This document shows positions 1 through 10,672 of a stretch of 64,000 nucleotides of DNA, in pieces. How positions within the stretch are numbered: the stretch's first letter is position 1; each line of letters begins with the position of its first letter. The DNA is from Mesostigma viride (taxonomy: Eukaryota > Streptophyta > Mesostigmatophyceae > Mesostigmatales > Mesostigmataceae), in contig RPFO01000156.1 in the NCBI GenBank assembly GCA_009746045.1, positions 1,545,381-1,609,380 of the forward strand. The letters are read 5' to 3'. The position numbers and the translations under genes were made by a program. Under the pieces are notes generated by a model. That model had not been told where the DNA came from and searched no databases. It was given only the letters and a program-made list of their open reading frames with translations.

Positions 1-3
1 CAG

Positions 4-1485
4 GTGTTCATGCCGGCGTTTGGCGGTAGTACAGGGCCCGCGCTACAGAAACGGTAGGTGCTTTGGGGGGGGGGGGAAGGGGCGCAGGGGAGATGGTGGA
101 GATGGGTGGGCTGGGGCTCCCCTGGTGGGTGGGCAGGTGGTGGTCAATATGGTCTTCACCATGTCGAATGTGTCAGTAGAATGAGTGTAGAATATTCTTT
201 CACGATGTAGCCGAGGTGGCACTGGTTGTGGAGCAACACGCGATTGAGGGGCCGTGCTGTCTCCTTCATTACGAACAGACAGCGAAGAACCGATAAGAAG
301 GCTTAGAGAGATTTGGGGGGCATGCTGGGGTCGCAGTGGGGGTGGGGGATGGAGGGGACCCGTCTTCTGCTCAGGCACAGCACTAAGGTCCTGAGGGGTA
401 GAGAAGGGCAGCACAACGCCAAGGATCTGGCGGGTAGAGAAGGCATTCTCGCTTTCGCCTGCCATGTGAGCCTATATAAATGATTTAGGTCTATATAGGT
501 CCATATAGACCATATGTGTCTATATATGTCTATGTAGGTCTATGTTCCGTTTCTGGCATGCGCTGGTTATGTCTTTGATATAGGTCTATTTAGGTCTATA
601 GATTGGTCTCTATATGTCTATATATGTACGTGTGTGTCCGGGCCTCTTATATCTCCTGACAATAGTAATAAGTGCGTGTTGACATCGTCGCTGGATCTAT
701 TGCCATATATATTGGTCTCTACATGTATATATATGTACGTGTGTGCCCGGGCCTCTTATATCTCCTGACAATAGTAATAAGTGCGTGTTGACATCGTTGC
801 TGGATCTATTGCCATATGGCTACGTGGTTGGGGCCATGTCCTTGTTGCTACGCGGTCGGGTGCCGGCTGCCAGCATTCTGCGCAAGTACCAAGAGCTGTA
901 TGTGAGCAGCCACCACTACACCGACGCGGGGCATGCGCACAAGATGCAAGTCCGGAGAGACGCGCATTGCGGTGGGTTATAACTCACAAAAATGTAGACA
1001 TTTTTTAACGGATACCATAGGGAAAGTGCATCGTCCTTGTCGTATGTCAGCAAAACGGTTTCTTTTGTGGCTTTTGGGCTGCCGGTACTGGAGGTTCTTC
1101 ATCAGCCTCTTATGTCTTACATCCAGCTTTATGAATACTACTTCTGCTTCTTTGTTTCTTCTGCTTCTTTGAAACCGGGCAACTGGCTAAGTATTATCGT
1201 TTCAAGTACTGACATCATCATTCACGGGTGACTGACATAATTGCTGACACTGTTGCTGACATTGTTGCTGCCATTGTCATTACTGACATCGTGACGGACA
1301 TTACCGTTGTATCGATGCATATGCCTCCTGTGTATACATGCCCCGCGACCCAAATGCTGCCCGCCCATGTGGGTCCCCTCTCTGCACACCTGGCATGGAT
1401 GCCGTGTGTCTGGATGCCAGTGGTCATGTCCTGGGTCATGGCCGACTTTGAGATTTTTGTGGCGTTCGACCCCCGCGTGGACAAG
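4..1485 (+). CDS. Possible spliced gene, three exons, unrecognised product (partial)
   Basis: Three stretches can be joined in one frame: 4-53, 775-971 and 1421-1485. The junctions are GTAGGT donor, CAATAG acceptor, GTGGGT donor, TGCCAG acceptor, and a GTAATA donor after 1485; phases 2, 1 and 0 agree throughout. The middle exon reads as ordinary protein (for example YGYVVGAMSLLLRGRVP, then LRKYQELYVSSHHYTDAG) and the last ends MADFEIFVAFDPRVDK. I do not recognise the family. The 5' end would lie outside the window and no later exon was found. Support also comes from the duplicated acceptor side of the middle exon just upstream, a habit seen at exons of the two firm genes in this window. Chance agreement of phases is possible, so this is weak. 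Confidence 0.3.
481..820. repeat. Tandem duplication of about 105 bp plus TATATAGGTC-rich tract
   Basis: Positions 481-600 are made of short units such as GTCTATATAGGTC. Positions 608-709 and 713-819 are two copies of one segment with few differences; each contains CGGGCCTCTTATATCTCCTG and ends in CTGGATCTATTGCCATAT. The second copy runs into the possible exon at 775-971, so the first is a copy of that exon's acceptor side. Confidence 0.8.
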
Positions 1486-2689
1486 GTAATAAAGAAGGCA
1501 TGACATAATCTAATAAATGATAAGAATTCAGTCTGACGCCTGGTGGCTTTTGGGCGTAGGGCTTAGAGATGTATTGGTTTAGCCTTGTGCCGGCTAAAGC
1601 AGCTGATATTTTAACGTGGCACAATATTTCATGAGCAATAGATTCCATGTCAATGTAAGCATCCCTCAGCAGCGTGGTGTGCCATTCGTTTATCGGGCGG
1701 TTCATAATTATATACTACTAGTAGTATTTTCAAGCAAACACGTGGGTTGATAGAAATGGTTTTTCTTCCCCGGGGGTCGAGTGGGTGGCGTGGAGGTTGG
1801 AAAAGTGGGGGGGCAGAAGGTGGGGGGAAGGAACAAAACTTTGGCGCGTTGCTCCATATTCATGAAAGTCCATGGCATTGTTTTGTTTGTTGGGTTGTGG
1901 CGCGAAAATTTGCTATGTACTGATTCCCTTCTCTTGCGAACTAATGATGACGTGTGATGTGGCTTGTGCGTTGGGGTTTTGCGCTGCCAGGCGGGCGCAG
2001 TCGCTGTCTGCAACAAGGTATACATGTGGGTGAAAGACCATGAGTCAGAACTCTTTTTTGACCACTCCTCCATGGTAACATGGGCTTGAGGCTCCCGGAG
2101 AGGCCTTGAGATACTCACAAGTCAGCCTGCAAGGACATTGTTAAACAGAAAAAACGTGGCGACGCATGAGCTTGAGTTTGTGCACGCTCAGCGACCTTTG
2201 GTATGGGTGTATAATCCTTTGATGGCAGTATATGCGCATGCCATGAGCTGATAATGAAAGCGGCCACCTGGGTCGATACATTAATTAATTAACTAATAAG
2301 CACGTGGATGCATCATGTGGGTGCCGATACAGAGTAAAGGAACCTTCAACCCGCATACACAGCGAGGAGGGAGGGCGCCCTAGCTTCTCTCACTGCTGGA
2401 CAAATGGGCAGGCCACAGAGTGCTCTCTCCGCAGCATAATGCCGGGGAAAAACACTGTGGGTGCAATACGACCATGCAGTACCATGGGTAGGCTGGCGTG
2501 TAGCTTATGCTATAAAAAGGTGAGGTGGGCTACAGGCGTTGGCTAAAGCGCAAGCTGCTGTCCATAAGGAGCCAGAGCTAATATATAGCAAAGTCAGATA
2601 ACCAGCTGAGCTAATATGTGCTTGTCTCATCATATGCTCATCATTCTGAGTGCTCACGGTAATGCCTAAGCTTCCCCGTTATTATAGAT
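1486..2689. other. No gene recognised
   Basis: Only short, shadow-like reading frames are present. There is a TTAATTAATTAA stretch near 2281 and nothing else I can support. Confidence 0.5.
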
Positions 2690-3245
2690 TGCCCGCGTCC
2701 ACAACTAGCTTGAAGGCGCTATCCCGGGGGAGCCCGGGGGGGCTTAATTCCACAGTTTGTTGTTGACATAAGGTCCCCGCCCCGCTGGCCAGTACACTTT
2801 GGGCTTCTCGGGGCTGGTCTTGAGGCGGATGTAGTCTGGCCACTGGTTGCGGCGCTGCTGCTGCTGCTGGGCTGGTGTCAGGTCGTCGTCACTAGCGACT
2901 AGGAGGTGGTCACCAGCTTCTTGCGGGTCGATACATCATCCACCCCTTATTTATAAAGCTACAGTACTTTTTGAGCTATTTGCTCAGTTTATAGTTATGT
3001 TGCGGCGGGCTCATAGGGGGCCGATCTGCCGCCTGTAGCGTAGCTCTACCGTATGTCACCTACACCATGTAAGGTGCTTGTTGTTACATAGAACTAGTTA
3101 GAGAGAAGGCAGGACCGGTGTTGCGCCGGTACTAGTGCCCGCCCTTGATTGAGGGGGGCGTGGCGCCTTGAGACATGTGCTTTGTTTTTCATTTTCACAC
3201 CAAACTTAGAGTGGTGTGGTGAACGTAGGGAGGCCTTAATTTGCA
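2690..3245 (+). repeat. Diverged repeat module, first copy (segments Z and X)
   Basis: Segment Z (about 2690-2935) matches 5490-5745, and segment X (about 2963-3245) matches 4853-5155, both in direct orientation with many small differences. In Z the minus strand of both copies contains a similar peptide (DDLTPAQ, then KPQVY/KPKVY, then N-LW), so it may once have been coding. X contains a shared core reading GATCTGCCGCCTGTAGCGTA. Confidence 0.7.
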
Positions 3246-4613
3246 GCTAGCTCGCAACTTTCCAATGTGAGGAAAGGCGGGCTGGCCGCTAGCTAGGGGG
3301 GCCGCTTTGCGGCCACTATGGCTGTTACGCCCAATGTAAGTCGACGTTACCAGCCTCGAGGACGAACTACCATCGATCCCCGTGCTACGGAGAGGTGACC
3401 CGCTGTTTTTCAAAATATTGGTGAAGGGTTGTAGTGCTGGTCCTAGGGTGTTCCCCCATGGCGCTGGGGTGCGCCAGCCGGGCTCCAGTTGGGAGCCCGA
3501 AGTGACTCAAATTTCGAAAGTCAAGGAAGAGGGACTTGAAGTGGTTTTTAGAGAAGGCGGTTTTTGGCGGAGAGGCCCTGTGAAAGGACAGCGCGAGGTG
3601 ACGATCCCTGAAGGAAGCGCTAGACTTGCCCTCGCGTAAAGTGTCCGCCATTTTATTTTTTTTTATCCCTGTAGCGGCGTGCACGAGGGAAGCAGGGCGC
3701 TTTTCAGACAGAGTGGGGTCGATCAATAACAACCTAAAAAGAGGCAGAGAAAGGGGAGCAACGGGAGCGCGGCTGCCGTGGGTCGGGGGGGTCCTGTCGG
3801 CATGTGGAGGGCGGCAGGCGCCCTGTACCCTCTCAGCACTCCGGCGAGCAGGCCCCTGAAGTCTGCCCTTGGCGATAAGGGAGAGGTGGGAAGCTGCGGT
3901 AAACCGTGGGAAAAATTTATGCGCACTTATATTAAAACTGTTTGAAAAATGCTACAGTGCCTGGCAAGCCTGGTTAAAAATTTCCCCTCGCAGGGGGGGC
4001 TGGAAAACGAAGGCAAAGCGGAGCCCGCCGCCCTTTGGCGGGCGCAGCGGAGCCTTTGCCGTTTTCCAGCGCCCCCCTCGAGGGGGGGTGCGCATGGAAC
4101 CCGGCAGTGGGGTCAGGGGTTGCCTGCTGGCATTATTCAAGGAGACAACCTATATACCTTAATAAAGCTAGCTCGACTACGGGCTGCGGCTGCGTCAAGG
4201 CTTGTGACACCATGGCGATATGGTGAGCCTTGGCGCTAGCTAGCTAGGAGGTCCGCAGCCATCATTATCATCACGATGGGGGGGATATATAGAGCCGGTG
4301 GCTCTACCCTCGGGACTATCCTGCAGCGGCTTTGCCGGTGTGCTAGTGCTGGTCGGGTTGGGTGAGCTGGAGACGTTCCCAGGTGGCATAAGTCCTCAAG
4401 TGGCCGGCACTGGGAATTGGGATGCGCCCCTCGATAATTAAGGGGAACGCATGTGGCTCCGCCCTGCGTCCACCGAGAAACCGTATAGCGGCCACACGGG
4501 GGCGGTAGGGGGGGCGTCATCATGCCAACAAGAGCCCAGCATTCCAAGTGGTTGCGTTCCTACCACCAGGCCGGGCTGGAAACGCGGCCCGTGGGTGGCC
4601 AGAGATAGAGATG
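3246..4613. other. Spacer of the repeat module, no gene recognised
   Basis: This lies between the repeat copies. It holds the inverted repeat described separately. Reading frames here have no recognisable domain. Confidence 0.5.
3984..4090. repeat. GC-rich inverted repeat (imperfect hairpin)
   Basis: The left arm contains GGGGGGGCTGGAAAACG and the right arm its complement CGTTTTCCAGCGCCCCCC; inside, AAGGCAAAGC pairs with GCCTTTGCC, and GGAGCCCGCC with GGCGGGCGC. Arms are roughly 35-40 bases with small mismatches. Confidence 0.75.
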
Positions 4614-5745
4614 TGGGACAAGATTAGTTTTATTAGAGATGGGCATGTGCTGGGGGGCCAGCAAGGTGAACTGGCCTAACTAATTGACAATGACTTGTAC
4701 AATGATTTTGTGCCACAAAATCATTGCGAACCCCGGGGGTGGCTATAGTAGGCTAGCTCAACTGTTAAAGCCTGCACACACTTATTGTAATAAACTTGTT
4801 TCTCTGGTAGGAAGGCACTCCAATAGACCTTAGCTTCAGCACCTATATATAATTTTTGAGCTGTTAGCTCATTTTATAATGTTGTGGCGGGCTCAAAGGG
4901 GGGCGATCTGCCGCCTGTAGCGTAGCTCTACCGTACGTCACCTACACAATGTAAGGTGCTTGTTGTTACACAGGACTAGAGAGAAGGGGCCGTACGGCCC
5001 GTACCGGCGTTGCGCCGGGTACTAGTGCCTACTGGCAACCGTGCCGGCGCCCTTGACTGCATGAGAAGGGCGCGACGCCTTGAGACATGTGCTTTGTTTT
5101 TCATTTTCACACTGTACTTAGAGTGGTGTGGTGAACGTAGGGAGGCCTTTTTGCAGCTCCCACCCACCCACCCTCGCTGTAGCTGTTGGGGACAAGATTG
5201 GACCAAGGGGGCATGTGCTGGCCCCCAGCATGGTGAACGGGCCTAACTTGACAATGACTTGTACAATTTGATTTTGTGGTTAATTATTGGGCTATAGGCT
5301 CAACTGTTAAAGCCTGCACACATGCACTTATTGTAATAAACTTAATTCTCTGGTAGGAAGGCACTCCAATGGACCTTAGTAGCTTAATCATGCAGCACCT
5401 ATGTAATATCATTTTAAGTGCACTAATCAGCGAATAGTGTAATGCCTAATAAGCGAATAACACACAATCGATTACCCCCATCTAGACAACTACTGCTTGA
5501 GTGCTCTATCCGGCCCGGGGGAGCCCGGGGGGGCTTCCACAATTTCTTGTTGACATTAAGGTCCCCGCCGCACCAGTATACACTTGGGGCTTCGATCTCC
5601 CGAGTTTGCGGTCTTGTGGTGGATGTCGGTGGGGCCACTGGTGGCCGGCAAGTGTCACTGAAGCTGCTTCATGCTGGGCTGGCGTTAGGTCGTTGTCAAA
5701 CGACCAGGAGGTGTTCACCAGCTTCTTGCGGCGAGAGAGGAACCG
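4614..5745 (+). repeat. Diverged repeat module, second copy (order Y-X-Y-Z)
   Basis: Segment Y occurs at about 4614-4845 and again at 5188-5405; between them is X (4853-5155), and Z follows (5490-5745). Y contains TTATTGTAATAAACTT followed by CTCTGGTAGGAAGGCACTCC in both copies. The Y-X-Y order resembles a terminally repeated mobile element whose internal part is lost or moved, but no target duplication or coding region was found. Confidence 0.6.
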
Positions 5746-7362
5746 AACGAGTTCGGGCTGCGAGTACACTGCTTGGTGTCCCCCAGCCCACCCCGCCCGG
5801 CGCTCAGCCCCGCGTTGGCGGCCGCCTGTCCAACGCCGGCATAGTCGGGTGTCCCGGCCCTGCCCGCACGCCACCCGCCGCCGAGTCGATGTGCGACTAC
5901 ATGTACCCTCCTCTTCCGTACGGAGCACCTGGCCGACACTGATTATGAGGAGCTGCCGCCGTTCACTCGAGATCGAGTTACGCACCGCCGCCCACAAGGC
6001 CTCCGTTTCTACGCTCCCGTTGCGGTCCCAACCAGCTCCCCGCTGCCACCCGACCGGTCGACTCGGCCTGGCGGCGCTCACGCAGTTTATCGTTTAACTG
6101 CTCGACGTCTGCATGCAACCGGCTTTCTGCTGCCTCATCATGCCCCGCCTGAATGGCGGGGCATGAATGGCAACACAGCTTTCAGGTGATGCTCTACATT
6201 AAAAACAAAGGCTCTCCTGATGACCACGCCATTGAACTACCCAAGGAGTCTGCATCCAGAGCACGGCGCTCAAGTTGTTCATGCGCATGATCCTCAACCG
6301 CTTTCGTTCTGCTCTGGACCGCGGCGTCTGACCTGCCCGGGGAAAGCCAACTGGGGTTCCAGCCTGGTCGCAACACCGTCAGTGGCCATCTTTCAGTGTC
6401 GCGCGCCGCCTCATCGAGGAAATCGCACTCCTGCAGCCTGGTGCATGAGTAATTCCTAGCTGCCGGCCATCTTAATCTTCGTCGACTTTCCAAGGCATTC
6501 GACTCAGACTGTTCTCTCAGGGACGCTCCGTTAGGCCGTTCTCTCCCGCGGCTTGTGCCCCCACCCCCCTGATTCCTGTCATCTGCGCTCGCTGTATGAG
6601 GGGGCTTTGAGGGGTAGACCACCTCGGTACGTTCGCACTCAACATGGCAATACGGCCCGCCATGTCCACTGCAGACAGGCGTCTGGCAGGGCTGCGCGTC
6701 CTGTCATGCACCGTACCTGTTCGAATTATTGTCGTGGATTATGTTGTGCGCCAGCCAGGCACGCGCCCGCTTTGCTAGCGTTGCTGGCCGTGCCCCTGGC
6801 CTCGAGATTCAGACTTGTCGACTGTCGAGCCCGGGGAAGGGGGGCCAACTAATTACAAGCAGAATTATAGTACAAGCAGAATTTACTCGCTGAGCTTATT
6901 TATGCCGACGACATCGCTGTTCTTGAGCAGCCAGCGTATGCCCAACTTTGGTTGGACTGCCTGGATCTCGAGGCCCGGGTTAATTGTTGGTCTCAAAATC
7001 AGCCCCAAGACGGAGGCCATGGCCCTCGCCGGCCTGGCCGCCCCCCCCCCCGGAGCTCCGCCTGTTAGTTAGACAACGGCCCCAGTTCCCTTCCCCGCAG
7101 TCCGGTCGCTTCAAGCTGCTCGGTGCAGCTACCTCGGACCCGACTGCGACGACATGACGACCCAGATTGGTATGCAGCCTGGGCACATGCAGCTCCACAA
7201 GCACCGTCCCTGGTGGAGCAACCCCGGCGCCCTGCCTTGGACTGTCGAACGCGACCTCTTCAAGGTCGCGTCATCCTGACGATCCTGACATATGGAGCTG
7301 GCCGCGACGTGAATGCTGACGCAGGCCGAGCTGGAGCAGGACCGGTGACATACAGCCATGCT
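5746..7362 (+). mobile_element. Decayed LINE copy A (reverse transcriptase region)
   Basis: Broken reading frames on the plus strand carry the order of a LINE reverse transcriptase. Near 6270-6400 there is KLFMRMILNRFRSALDRG-like sequence and FQPGRNTV. Near 6480 comes VDFPRHSTQ-like sequence, recognisable as VDFSKAFD after a frameshift. Near 6745 there is QARARFASVAGRAPGLEI, and at about 6897-6930 LIYADDIAVLEQ, the catalytic YADD. FKLLG follows near 7110. The same peptides recur in the minus-strand copy at 44363-57600. Stops and frameshifts throughout mark it as dead. The left edge is uncertain. Confidence 0.75.
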
Positions 7363-8069
7363 ATTTGGGGGCCCAATACCGCCACCGCCAGGTCGAAATG
7401 TCCGGCCCCCATATTGAACTCAGGGTCCAATGCCAACCGCCGGAATGAAACTTGCTGGCCCCCAGTATGCTAGCGCCCCCCTGGGGCGCCGCCACCGGTG
7501 CGCCGACAGCCGGCCCCCATATGCCCCCCCCCAACGCGCTGAATTCGTGTTCAGTGACCAGATCACACTTTGATCCGGGAGCAAAATGATTGGCTGTACG
7601 TTACGAACAAAAAACGAAACTTTAGTATCTAAGTTCCGCAGCGCTTGCTGAATTTGCTCCCTTTCCAAGGCCCGCTGACAATACTTGAGAAATTCACCAA
7701 TGAATGTTCGGTTTGAAACTGACCATGGATTGTTACTGGTCGATACACCTGGTGTTGCTCACGTCGGAAGCCCGGGGGCACTTTCCCCGCTGAAAGGTGT
7801 GCACGTATTCCTATGCCCCCTAAACGCCGCTTATTCCTAGTGCAGCTGGAAACACCCGCCGAAGTCCAAACACTGCAGACGAGCACTTGCCACGTGGCAA
7901 ATCCCCTTTGGCAGTAGGCTCGCCATATGGGGGCCATGACCACCCGCCGGCAGGCTATTTCAGCCGCAGCCCCTATATTTATATAGGGGCCAGACCAATG
8001 CAGCCACCGGCAGCCTTGGGGCCAGACCCTAGTACCCGTGAAATTTTGGCTGGGCATGTCACCGGTCCT
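7363..8069. other. Unassigned insert between LINE copies A and B
   Basis: Copy A stops at a position equal to LTQELEQ...KML of the LINE, and copy B restarts about 45 bases upstream of that same point. The 0.7 kb between them has GGCCCCCATAT-type motifs in both orientations (7502 and 7925), but clear terminal repeats or a target duplication are lacking. Confidence 0.45.
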
Positions 8070-8628
8070 GCTGGAGCAGCAATTCGACTGACGGTGCGGT
8101 CACCAAGATGCTACGTAGTGTGCTCAAAATTCCATTTAGCATGCACATTAGCCATGAGGATTTGTACACTGATTTACCGTACATGCTTCCCATATTATTA
8201 GGCACAGGCGCCTGGGCCTAGCCAGTAGCCGGGCACCTCACACGCACAGATTAGGTAGACACGATGGATAGCTCAGCAGGCACCAAGCCCGCCCAACCTG
8301 GGCCTTTTGTTCTCACATGGCGTGCCCCGGGCCGGGCGCGGCCGCCCGGGTGCACTACCCGTGGACTTTCCGGGATACCTATAGACTAGGCACATGTGGA
8401 TACGTGTTACCCACGTCGCAATGGGCTCACGCCAGGGCACTGCAGCCCCCTGGCATGTCTGTAATATGGAGGCAGATAGTTCGCAAGGATCATTGGCAGG
8501 TAGTAATGAAGGAGACCACCCCCAAGCCAGTGGGGGCTCCGCGTGTGACCACGGACAATGGCATTCACAGTACGTAGGGCCGTGGTGCCCACAACCCCGT
8601 AACTTGTAGGTCTTAGATAGCTATAGCT

Positions 8629-8888
8629 CCATCCATCCCATCCCATCCCATCCCATCCCATCCCATCCCATCCCATCCCATCCCATCCCATCCCATCCCA
8701 TCCCATCCCATCCCATCCCATCCCATCCCATCCCATCCCATCCCATCCCATCCCATCCCATCCCATCCCATCCCATCCCATCCCATCCCATCCCATCCCA
8801 TCCCATCCCATCCCATCCCATCCCATCCCATCCCATCCCATTCCATCCCATCCCATCCCATCCCATCCCATCCCATCCCATCCCATCC
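8629..8888. repeat. Pentanucleotide array (TCCCA/GATGG)n
   Basis: About 260 bp of TCCCA units, nearly perfect, with one unit changed to TTCCA near 8841. It lies in the 3' untranslated part of LINE copy B; other copies of this LINE have only a few CCATC/CCATTCC units at the same place, so the array grew in this copy. Confidence 0.95.
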
Positions 8889-8915
8889 CACTCGACTGTA
8901 CGTACTGAGGACTTG

Positions 8916-8989
8916 TGCTCATGCATGTAACGCTGTTGTAAACGTGTTAATTAATTGATTAACACGTAACAGCGTTATGTGCATGAGCA
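8916..8989. repeat. Long hairpin at the 3' end of LINE copy B
   Basis: The left arm TGCTCATGCATGTAACGCTG pairs with the right arm CAGCGTTATGTGCATGAGCA, and CGTGTTAAT pairs with GATTAACACG, around a TAATT centre. Other copies of this LINE have a shorter hairpin (CACGTGACTGCGTCACGTG) at the same place. Confidence 0.8.
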
Positions 8990-9056
8990 TAAGTTAATTA
9001 TAATTAATAATGTTTAGTATATTACGTATAAAGCGCCAACGATACAAGGGACATGC

Positions 9057-9252
9057 ATCAAGGAGACAACCAGCGCAGGCCGGCCATAAATAGGGAGAAT
9101 CCTGACCATGGTAGCTCGAGCCTGCCGTTATCTTTTCCGCGTTAATTTTCGAGTCTTTCAGGATTATGAATATGAATGGAGGTGGAAATGTGTAGCCTTG
9201 TTCATTTAAACTATGGCTGGCTTACGCGAAGAGCGACTAGATGACCTAGACA
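9057..9252 (+). mobile_element. Solo, diverged pseudo-LTR of the Penelope-like element
   Basis: Aligns along its length with the 204-bp direct repeats that bound the Penelope-like element at 39607-44362 (shared GGTAGCTCGAGCCTGCCGTT and GGCTGGCTTACG), with small substitutions and indels. It lies shortly after the TTAATTA-rich tail of LINE copy B, in the plus orientation. No part of the element's coding region is next to it. Confidence 0.8.
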
Positions 9253-9339
9253 TATGCATGATTACTACAAGTCATACAGGCACAAAGGGGCCATGGCTTT
9301 CAACGATGCGGTGCCCTGTGTGGTGGGTCATGATAATGT

Positions 9340-9775
9340 GCTCCATCACATCAGATAGACTAGCTGGCACCAAGCTAGCCCACCCAGCCTGGATGTTTTG
9401 TCCTCACCTGGCGTGCCCCAGGCCGCGCGCGGCAGGGCCGGCACCCGCGGACTTTCCGTGATAGACTAGGCATGGACATGTGCTACCCTAGACGAGACGG
9501 GCTCACACCCGGGCAGCCCCCTGGTTTGTCTGTAATATGGAGGCAGATGGTTCGCAAGGATAGATGGCAAGTAGTGATGAAGGAGACCAACCCCAAGTCT
9601 GTGGGGGTCCGCGTGTGACCGCGTTTGGCATTCATGGCGATTCCGGCTGTGGTGCCCACAACCCTGTAACTAGGAACTAGATAGCTAGCATCATCCATTC
9701 CATCCCATTTTCCCCTCCCACTGAGGACTCATGCTCACGTGACGCAGGACCTCTTGTATATTAATCGTGCTGCAT
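9340..9775 (+). mobile_element. Decayed LINE copy C, C-terminal and 3' end
   Basis: Matches copy B and the minus-strand LINE: LAGTKLAHPAWM-like sequence, then CCCCTGGTTTGTCTGTAATA, then GATGGCAAGTAGTGATGAAG, then the 3' end CCCACTGAGGACTCATGCTC. It is 5'-truncated and its tail is degraded. Confidence 0.75.
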
Positions 9776-10672
9776 CACCTCGTATAGGCAAAATGAAGCC
9801 CCCCCGATATGCCGGCAAGAGCTGCATGAGTTTTTGTGAAGTGGCCAAATGGCTCCTCGGAGTAAACACTGCCATCGGCACCCTGGAGCCACGTTGAGAA
9901 CAAAGTTGAGCGTTGAGCTAGTCTTCTGGGCATGACGTGGAGCTGCTATTCTCTGCAGCTTTCAACCCGTCCAAAGGGTTAGGGAAGGCAGTGGCTGATG
10001 TCCAAGTGACATGGCCTCCGCGGCCTTCAGCCTCTAGGGGGGATACTATTTTACACATGCCTCTGGCGCCTCCGTGGTACATAGCCGGATGTACCCTTGG
10101 ACGTGCAGCAGCCGCAGTAAGGCGTACAGGAATCCACCCCTGCATCGACATCACAGGAAAGTGACACACACACACACATATATATATATTCATTGAGAAT
10201 GATAAATTACGGAGGTGAGATTGGCATGCAACATAAGGAAAACCCCGAAAAGAAGAAGAATCCTGAAGAAATTAATAGTAATCTGACACGGACATCCAAG
10301 GATCACGCCAGCTGCACAAGGTACAACTAACTACATCACAAAACTACGACACGCAGCAACATCGCTGCCGGCCCACCATGCAGGCCTGGGGATCTAGACC
10401 ACACATATATATTTCGCACGCAGAAAGTATCAGCATTTTCGTTGGTGTCTCATTGATATTTGATACGACCACGGAAGCAAGAGCAGTATGAATCCATATG
10501 CAAGGCGTATATACTATTAATTAATTAACCCCCATATACACCACACTACGCAGGAAAGAAGTGCAAGCGGAAGGCAAGCAAGGACAAAACACACTTCCAC
10601 AGACCCCCCGTCTTCCCTCAGGAACCCCACAGGACAGGATTGCGGAGATCACATACATAGAAGATGGCAATA
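9776..10672. other. No gene recognised; short CA/TA microsatellite
   Basis: Contains an ACACACACACATATATAT stretch near 10164-10190 and a TTAATTAATTAA near 10516. Nothing else can be supported. Confidence 0.5.

Larger units (their letters stand above)
8070..8993 (+). mobile_element. Decayed LINE copy B, C-terminal and 3' end
   Basis: Starts with sequence matching LEQ..DGTV.KMLR and continues in broken frames through a stretch equal to the LINE C-terminus: MSVIWRQIVRKDHWQVVMKE near 8453, then the 3' untranslated segment with GTGGTGCCCACAACCC. The 3' part holds an expanded GATGG array and a hairpin, and ends in a TTAATTATAATTAAT tail. Confidence 0.75.

Noticed and set aside
7363-8069. A clean insertion in one LINE copy joining A and B
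   Set aside because: The two LINE parts overlap by about 45 bases, too long for a normal target duplication, so two separate copies are equally likely.
8407-8926. Open frames with MGWDG repeats on the minus strand
   Set aside because: Translation of the GATGG pentamer array inside a LINE 3' end, open in three frames.
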